Shown piece after piece: positions 5,081 through 9,781 of a stretch of DNA of 9,781 nucleotides (within the stretch, counting starts at the first letter, position 1; the number at the start of each line of letters is the position of its first letter). The translations under genes were made by a program, and so were the position numbers. This DNA comes from JADFUS01 sp964368765 (GTDB lineage Bacteria; Bacteroidota; Bacteroidia; Bacteroidales; Rikenellaceae). The stretch spans positions 1 through 9,781 of the forward strand of contig CAYJCU010000080.1 of assembly GCA_964368765.1 (NCBI GenBank), given 5' to 3'. Below the pieces are notes generated by a model. That model ran no database searches and was not told the origin of the DNA. It saw nothing but the letters and a program-made list of their open reading frames with translations.

Positions 5081-6964
5081 TTATTTTGCAACTACACTTT
5101 TACCGTTATTACTTGCATTTTTTGAATTTACTGTGAAGATTGAGAAATCTGCAGCTCCATCAGTTGTGCGACCGTATGTATAGCCTAAATCTTCGTACGT
5201 ATCCGAGAAACTAGGAAGTTCTACGATATCCACAAGATTGGCGTAAATATCATCAGCAGTGCGTCCTGCAGCGTTATATAGGTATACCCAATCACCACTC
5301 TTACCAAGTCCAAATTCGAAACGTGTACCATCTGCAACGTCGCCCAATTTCTTATCTTCCAAAGCCTCAAATGTCACAAAGCCACCAGCAGCTATTATTG
5401 TTCCAGCAGGAATTGTAAATAGATCCTCACCCTTATCATCGTACATCTTATAGCCGCTCAAATCAACGGGAGATGAAGTTGCGTTGTAAAGCTCTATATA
5501 ATCACGCTTGCGCCACTCTTCACTTGCACTATCGTCGCTGTCATGCAGAACCTCATTGATAAATATTGTAGACGAGATATTGTGTGAAGGACGTTGTGCT
5601 CCGCTATTGGCACTCCCTTCAGTTGCATTTTTGAATATTACCCACGAGGCTGCACCATCTGTCAAACGACCATAGCTTTCATCCTTGATAAGGCTTGGGA
5701 TATACACCTCATCTATGATATTATTATCTGCATCTGCTAGTACTACAACCTCGTCTGGTCCCTTGCTCAATCCCCAAGCTGGGTGATTCACTGCATCACT
5801 AAGTAAACCATCCTTGTCACAAGTGATCACAAGACGACCTTTAGCTGCTATTTTTTTACCTGCAGGTATTGTCCAAGCCTCTTCAGCTCCGCCTCCTTCC
5901 CAAAGTTTCATACCTTCAAGATTAATCTCTGAATCAGTAGTATTGTATAACTCAATCCAATCAAGCATTTCGATTGAAGACTCATCGCCATAAGTATAGA
6001 CCTCATTTATTATTACACTTGTAACTATCTTACCGTTTGAGGTACCCATAGTTGGTGAAGAATATGCCCATGTTGATGCTCCATCACCTTGACGTGAGTA
6101 GCTGTTGCCTGCTGTTTCGTCGGCATCGCTATACTCAGCAACCGCTACTTTATCTACTACTTTTTTCTCGCTATCAAGAAGTACAACATCGTCACCGCTT
6201 TTACTGATTCCGAAAGCAAACTTATCTAGAAGCAATACTCCTCCTGCTGCAATCTTTGTTCCTGCAGGTATAGTATATGCATCTGCATCCTCTGCTCCTT
6301 TTGCATCGTGTAGGATGAAGTTGCTCAAATCAATTTCGTTGTTTGTGCTGTTGAATAACTCAACCCAATCTTCTGGAGTGCCATTAGGGTGCACCTCATT
6401 GATATACAAACCTTTTATCGACGATACATCGCTGTTACCCTCTTCGTTACTACCGCCATTTCCAGTGTTTGAACTACCTGCTGTAGCTGTTGCAAACCAT
6501 TTAAATTCGTTGCCGCCGTCTGTTATGCGACCATACGAAGCACCCTCTTCTTCTGGTATTTCAACGTGGCTTACAACCTTACCTTCAGTATCAAAAAGTG
6601 TAACTGCGTCACCATCACCACTGATTCCAAACACAGATAAACCTTGCTCTTCTAGTTTCTCTTTTTCGAAGTGATAAAAGCCTTTAGCAGCTATTATTGT
6701 TCCTGCTGGAAAATTGTAGTATTCGTCATAGTTGTATGCGTCATCATTCACTTGATAGCCACCGATATTGATAGCTTCGTCTGAAGCGTTATAAATCTCA
6801 ACAAAATCATCTGAAGCAGCAAGCTCATTAATATATAGTGCTGTGCTATTTTGTACATTGTTTCCAGTGTTTGAGTTATCACCTCCCTCAAATATATCCT
6901 CGTTATCGCACGAAACTAATGTAAATACAACTGCCATTGTGGCATAAATCCAATTCTTTTTCAT
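5081..6964 (-). CDS. Lipoprotein with four tandem lamin-tail domains
   Basis: A 627-aa predicted lipoprotein, last gene of the three-gene operon; its start is only 2 nt after the stop of the phytase-like gene. Residues 1-19 form a signal peptide with lipobox L16-V17-S18-C19, followed by an acidic, Gly/Asn-rich linker (20-40). Four lamin-tail (LTD) units follow at about 42-165, 185-310, 316-455 and 465-618. Each opens with the pattern I-N-E-(L/V)...(F/W/Y)-(V/I)-E-(L/I)-(Y/F)-N (44-59, 187-205, 318-341, 468-494), continues with I/F-P-A-G-T/K-x-I-A-A-x-G, and closes with Y-G/S-R-x-T/G-D-G. LTDs are Ig-like beta-sandwiches; in bacteria they occur on secreted proteins, often with nucleases or phosphoesterases. 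No catalytic domain is visible here, so I infer a binding or scaffold role at the cell surface beside the porin and phytase-like protein. Domain call sure, role uncertain. Confidence 0.92.
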   Translation of the reverse strand: MKKNWIYATMAVVFTLVSCDNEDIFEGGDNSNTGNNVQNSTALYINELAASDDFVEIYNASDEAINIGGYQVNDDAYNYDEYYNFPAGTIIAAKGFYHFEKEKLEEQGLSVFGISGDGDAVTLFDTEGKVVSHVEIPEEEGASYGRITDGGNEFKWFATATAGSSNTGNGGSNEEGNSDVSSIKGLYINEVHPNGTPEDWVELFNSTNNEIDLSNFILHDAKGAEDADAYTIPAGTKIAAGGVLLLDKFAFGISKSGDDVVLLDSEKKVVDKVAVAEYSDADETAGNSYSRQGDGASTWAYSSPTMGTSNGKIVTSVIINEVYTYGDESSIEMLDWIELYNTTDSEINLEGMKLWEGGGAEEAWTIPAGKKIAAKGRLVITCDKDGLLSDAVNHPAWGLSKGPDEVVVLADADNNIIDEVYIPSLIKDESYGRLTDGAASWVIFKNATEGSANSGAQRPSHNISSTIFINEVLHDSDDSASEEWRKRDYIELYNATSSPVDLSGYKMYDDKGEDLFTIPAGTIIAAGGFVTFEALEDKKLGDVADGTRFEFGLGKSGDWVYLYNAAGRTADDIYANLVDIVELPSFSDTYEDLGYTYGRTTDGAADFSIFTVNSKNASNNGKSVVAK

Positions 6965-6966
6965 TT

Positions 6967-8166
6967 TTATTCTTTTATGTTTTTTATAATATATAATGTA
7001 CTATGATCAACTTTGCCCGAAGGTTGTAACTTTGGAACAAAAGTGTTATTTTGGTCAACAATGCTAAAATCATCATCATTGATTATAGCTAAATCCCCGT
7101 TTTCTAAAAATGCTATACCTTCAGCTTTATCATGAGGGTAGTCAGGAATCTCTTTTACAATATCAATGTATAACTCTTTCTTTGCAGGAATAATACCTTT
7201 GGCTTGCAACTGCTCGTCAGTGAGCATCTCAATTTCAAGACCACTAACGTCTGTTGACTCGCTTAAATCTATCTTGTATATGCGTTTAAAACCATTGCCT
7301 CCATAGGGAAATTTACCATCTCTTTCGAGAACAAGCATCTGCGTGTCGCTGATATATAAAATCTCGCTCACCATTTTCTTCTCGTCTTCAATTTGATAGA
7401 TAAATTCACGAGTTTTATCATTCTCTAGCGAAATTTCTATAATGCGATTATTTCTCGAATTTTCTTTCGTGCGACTGTCTGGTAAGTAAAGTGGAGATTG
7501 CATTACACCGTAAAGTCGTTTACCGTCTGTCGATATTGTCAAACCCTCCATACCTCGATTTGGACGACGCTTTGCGAAGTATTCTGGCAAGACATTCGAT
7601 GGTGATATTGTTCTAAGCAACTCTCCATCCATTGTAAAATTGAGAATAAATGGAGCATACTCATCACTAATCCACAAAGTGCCATCAGGAGCAAGAGTTA
7701 AACCCTCAGAGTCAATACCAAAATAATCACCCTCAATTCTTTCCCCATTAGGATTATATGCAATTTCGCCTATCACACCATCTCCCTTCATATTTGGAAG
7801 ACCTAATATGGCGCGTCCCTCACTATCTTTTAACTCTATATTGCGAATGAGTTTCAGAGAATCACCGACTAATTTAAATTCACCCACAGTAGGTGAGAAG
7901 TTAGGCATTGGAAATAACTTAGCTTCGCCCGACCCGTAGTCTGTATTTGGACCTCTATCTGTTAAGAGATAGAATAATTTTGTCTTTGAATTGTAGGCTA
8001 TTGCCGAGCCGTAGCCACCAAGACGTATTGTATCTCCATATTCAGTAACGCTATTTCTGCTTTCAACCCCGATAACTGTTGTAGTTATAGCGGTGTTCTC
8101 GACTGCACATTTTGTACAACTCAAAACTGTTAATACTGTTACTAGTATAAAAAAAAGTTGTTTCAT
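6967..8166 (-). CDS. Phytase-like (esterase-like activity of phytase family) lipoprotein
   Basis: A 399-aa predicted lipoprotein, second gene of the operon, starting 6 nt after the porin stop. The lipobox is V14-L15-S16-C17. The rest is one phytase-like domain, a presumed beta-propeller. Its recognisable blocks are G50-G-Y-G-S-A-I-A-Y, L68-T-D-R-G-P-N, D152-S-E-G-L-T-L-A-P-D-G-T-L-W-I-S-D-E-Y (152-170), R204-G-M-E-G-L-T-I-S (204-212), L280-E-R-D-G (280-284), and K347-A-E-G-I-A-F...N363-D-D-D-F (347-367). The many conserved Asp and Glu residues suit calcium and phosphate-ester binding, but the biochemistry of this family is poorly fixed and phytase activity is not proven by membership. The place between a phosphate-selective-type porin and a lamin-tail lipoprotein, downstream of a candidate Pho box, supports a role in releasing phosphate from organic esters outside the cytoplasm. 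Confidence 0.88.
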   Translation of the reverse strand: MKQLFFILVTVLTVLSCTKCAVENTAITTTVIGVESRNSVTEYGDTIRLGGYGSAIAYNSKTKLFYLLTDRGPNTDYGSGEAKLFPMPNFSPTVGEFKLVGDSLKLIRNIELKDSEGRAILGLPNMKGDGVIGEIAYNPNGERIEGDYFGIDSEGLTLAPDGTLWISDEYAPFILNFTMDGELLRTISPSNVLPEYFAKRRPNRGMEGLTISTDGKRLYGVMQSPLYLPDSRTKENSRNNRIIEISLENDKTREFIYQIEDEKKMVSEILYISDTQMLVLERDGKFPYGGNGFKRIYKIDLSESTDVSGLEIEMLTDEQLQAKGIIPAKKELYIDIVKEIPDYPHDKAEGIAFLENGDLAIINDDDFSIVDQNNTFVPKLQPSGKVDHSTLYIIKNIKE

Positions 8167-8172
8167 TGTTTG

Positions 8173-9597
8173 TTAGAATGATAAAAGTAAACGTATCTGA
8201 ATTGTGCTAAAGTCAATTCCATTTTGCCAATCAGGAGAATCTTGAAGAGATAAATTCCCCTCTTTAACAAATATATCCCCCTTGTCATCAGCATATTTGT
8301 CATTATCCATAAACATGTAGTTCAGTGCAAGCAATACATTATTTACTGGTGACCAACTCAACGAAGCAGTATAACTAGTTGCTGAACCACCTTGTACCCA
8401 ATAACCGTTTTGCGATGCATCGTTTAGGTCGATTGTACTTATACGAGCCGATAATTCCAAATTTCCTTTCTTATTGCGTGAACCTGCAGGTGCAAACTCA
8501 GCATCCTCCTTAGCGTAGCGCTTCTGCTCGCCTAAAATCATATAAGATGCTGTTGCATACCATCCCCCAAAATTTGCATTTTCAATTTCGAAACGATTTC
8601 CTTCAACATCAAAGTCGTAGCGAGCCGTAGGAACAGCAATATACTCTCCATATATCAATAATTTGCGATATTTTAGAGCCAATTCAATACCATAGACTTG
8701 GTAGTTGTCAACGTAGCCCCCATCGCCATCCTTACCGATTTTTGCTCGCACAAATCTACGATTATCCACCCGGCTTTCTGGAAATGCTGCGAAGTAAACC
8801 CAACGTTTTTCGTCAGAGCCCCAAGCCTCAGGTGTTCTATAACTTCCATATCCTCCAATATGCAGAGTGAAATCATTGGAAACAATTGGTGAGAATGCTG
8901 CACGTGCTGATACGCCCCAACCATCACTTCCTCTGTTGCGCTCTTTTTGCAGAATAGATACTTCTGATCCGAAAACACCTCCTGAAAGCCACCAATGTTC
9001 GCCCCAAGCTGTCGCCCCAATACCTAATTTACGACCCCCAGCAAATGACTGAACAGCCATTGGACGCTCCATTGCAGTTAGATAGCGTGAACTAGTCAAG
9101 CGCTCCATACTAAGTGGCTCTTTAAAGTTACCTACCTTTATTTGAAGTCTGTCGCTGAATTTATATCCAATAAACATATCTTTTAGTTCAACCTCATTAA
9201 AGGCGAAATCAAGATCAAGCTCTCCAAAATATTTCTCATATAAGGTTGCTTTTATGCCAAATCTTGCACGACGAACTGTCATACCACTACTAAACTTAAA
9301 TAGTCCATCATCCTCAGAGCCACTATACCCCATATCCTCGATATCTCCGTTTGGATCAGAACCCAATACCGATATATCCTGTGATGGGGAGTAGACTGCA
9401 GCGTCTAAATAAACGCGATTATCGAAAGATAATTTGAATGCACCATCGTTTGATTTAAATGTGAGCTTACCCTTATCAAAGTATGCAGCTGCTGGAATAG
9501 AGTCATTACTTACCCTCTTGTAATCTTTTACCTGCGCAATAACTGTTGAAGTGCTTAATAGCGTAAGCAGGCATAATGTTGTAAATCTAATTTTCAT
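8173..9597 (-). CDS. Outer membrane porin, phosphate-selective porin O/P family
   Basis: A 474-aa outer membrane beta-barrel, first gene of the operon. Residues 1-21 are a signal peptide, probably cut at V19-I-A|Q22. The mature part shows alternating beta-strand sequence and ends in Phe474 (R-L-L-L-S-F), the usual BAM recognition end. Family hallmarks are R109-R-A-R-F-G-I-K-A (109-117) followed by G125-E-L-D-L-D-F, and V155-G-N-F-K-E-P-L-S-M-E with the SSR...ME-RP stretch to 179, as in OprP/OprO relatives. In Pseudomonas those porins pass phosphate and polyphosphate and are made in phosphate starvation; in Bacteroidota selectivity is mostly assumed. An acidic loop at 80-97 is rich in Asp and Glu, which does not obviously favour anions, so true phosphate selectivity is uncertain. 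The promoter carries a candidate Pho box and a -7 box but no -33 box. Confidence 0.9.
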   Translation of the reverse strand: MKIRFTTLCLLTLLSTSTVIAQVKDYKRVSNDSIPAAAYFDKGKLTFKSNDGAFKLSFDNRVYLDAAVYSPSQDISVLGSDPNGDIEDMGYSGSEDDGLFKFSSGMTVRRARFGIKATLYEKYFGELDLDFAFNEVELKDMFIGYKFSDRLQIKVGNFKEPLSMERLTSSRYLTAMERPMAVQSFAGGRKLGIGATAWGEHWWLSGGVFGSEVSILQKERNRGSDGWGVSARAAFSPIVSNDFTLHIGGYGSYRTPEAWGSDEKRWVYFAAFPESRVDNRRFVRAKIGKDGDGGYVDNYQVYGIELALKYRKLLIYGEYIAVPTARYDFDVEGNRFEIENANFGGWYATASYMILGEQKRYAKEDAEFAPAGSRNKKGNLELSARISTIDLNDASQNGYWVQGGSATSYTASLSWSPVNNVLLALNYMFMDNDKYADDKGDIFVKEGNLSLQDSPDWQNGIDFSTIQIRLLLSF

Positions 9598-9625
9598 TCT
9601 TTTTCTTTTGTAAATTTTGATGGTG

Positions 9626-9633
9626 CAAAAATA
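9626..9633 (-). promoter_or_regulatory. -7 box of the porin operon
   Basis: On the minus strand this is TATTTTTG, a perfect TAnnTTTG box, 28 nt before the porin ATG at 9597. There is no TTG 19-21 nt upstream; the third hexamer of the candidate Pho box occupies that place instead. The predicted leader is about 20 nt. Confidence 0.6.
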
Positions 9634-9653
9634 TGACTATTATATTACCATGC

Positions 9654-9681
9654 TGTTAAATTGAAATTAAGAAAATATTAA
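9654..9681 (-). promoter_or_regulatory. Candidate Pho box (three TTAAnn hexamers, 11-nt period)
   Basis: On the minus strand the hexamers TTAATA (9681-9676), TTAATT (9670-9665) and TTAACA (9659-9654) are each separated by exactly 5 nt, a period of 11. Direct repeats with an 11-nt period are the mark of sites for PhoB/PhoP response regulators; Bacillus PhoP uses TTAACA-like hexamers with similar spacing. The last hexamer ends exactly 20 nt before the -7 box, so a bound activator would stand in for the -33 element. The region is AT-rich, so chance similarity is possible, but spacing, position and gene content agree. Confidence 0.55.
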
Positions 9682-9726
9682 AATCTATATGTCTTACCAA
9701 TTTTACGAATGAATTTTATATAGAAT

Positions 9727-9781
9727 TGGAAAACTCGCTGAAATTGACCCACTAAAAACGGATTAAAATGACCCAGCAAAG
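9727..9781. mobile_element. Possible terminal repeats of an IS21-type element, cut by window edge
   Basis: TGACCCA occurs at 9745-9751 and 9769-9775, 24 nt apart, each preceded by an AAATT or AAAA run and separated by a stretch containing ACGGATTAAAA. Repeated TGACCCA-type blocks of this sort are typical of the ends of IS21-family elements, which carry several terminal repeats. The outer boundary may be the TG at 9727. No transposase is in view, so this is a partial end at best, and the call rests on recall of the repeat pattern. Confidence 0.4.

Noticed and set aside
6105..6674. Open frame of 189 codons on the plus strand
   Set aside because: It is antisense to the lamin-tail gene, Ser/Pro/Leu-rich as expected of a shadow frame, and has no family features.
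8673..9020. Open frame of 115 codons on the minus strand inside the porin gene
   Set aside because: It overlaps the porin in another frame and shows no recognisable protein features; the porin is a clear family match over this stretch.

Overview
The window looks like a chromosomal segment of a low-GC member of the Bacteroidota, most likely Bacteroidales. The reasons are the upstream boxes of the Bacteroidota type (TTTG or TTG, then 19-21 nt, then TAnnTTTG) before most transcription units, the weak purine-rich or absent Shine-Dalgarno sequences, several short-signal lipoproteins, and a porin of the OprP/OprO type common in that phylum. Species cannot be named from sequence alone.

Layout from left to right. 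(1) 155-1237 (+): an AT-rich lipoprotein with four Asp-box (BNR) repeats and a textbook promoter. (2) 1273-2640 (-) and 2753-3580 (+): a divergent pair, a MATE multidrug exporter and an AraC-type regulator. The gap between them holds a 10-bp-period direct repeat that may be the regulator's site. (3) 3619-3963 (-) and 4059-4661 (+): a divergent pair, an HxlR-type regulator and an exported VOC-fold protein. Their two promoters overlap and share a 20-bp near-palindrome, the probable operator. (4) 4662-5080: 419 bases with no gene but at least five inverted repeats, including an 18-bp stem and a terminator-like hairpin for the leftward operon. (5) 9597-5081 (-): a compact three-gene operon with gaps of 6 and 2 nt. 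In order of transcription it encodes a phosphate-selective-type outer membrane porin, a phytase-like lipoprotein and a lipoprotein with four lamin-tail domains. (6) 9727-9781: sequence resembling the terminal repeats of an IS21-type element, cut off by the window edge.

The main result concerns region 5. Upstream of the porin, three TTAAnn hexamers lie on an exact 11-nt period (9654-9681, minus strand). The last ends 20 nt before a perfect TAnnTTTG box, so it occupies the place of the missing -33 element. This is the arrangement of PhoB/PhoP-activated promoters. With the gene content, it suggests a phosphate-starvation operon: the porin admits phosphate, the phytase-like lipoprotein may release it from organic phosphate, and the lamin-tail lipoprotein may act as a surface adhesin or scaffold. 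The roles of the last two proteins are inference.

Regions 2 and 3 are two small, separately regulated stress or efflux modules. No RNA gene, CRISPR array or complete mobile element was seen.
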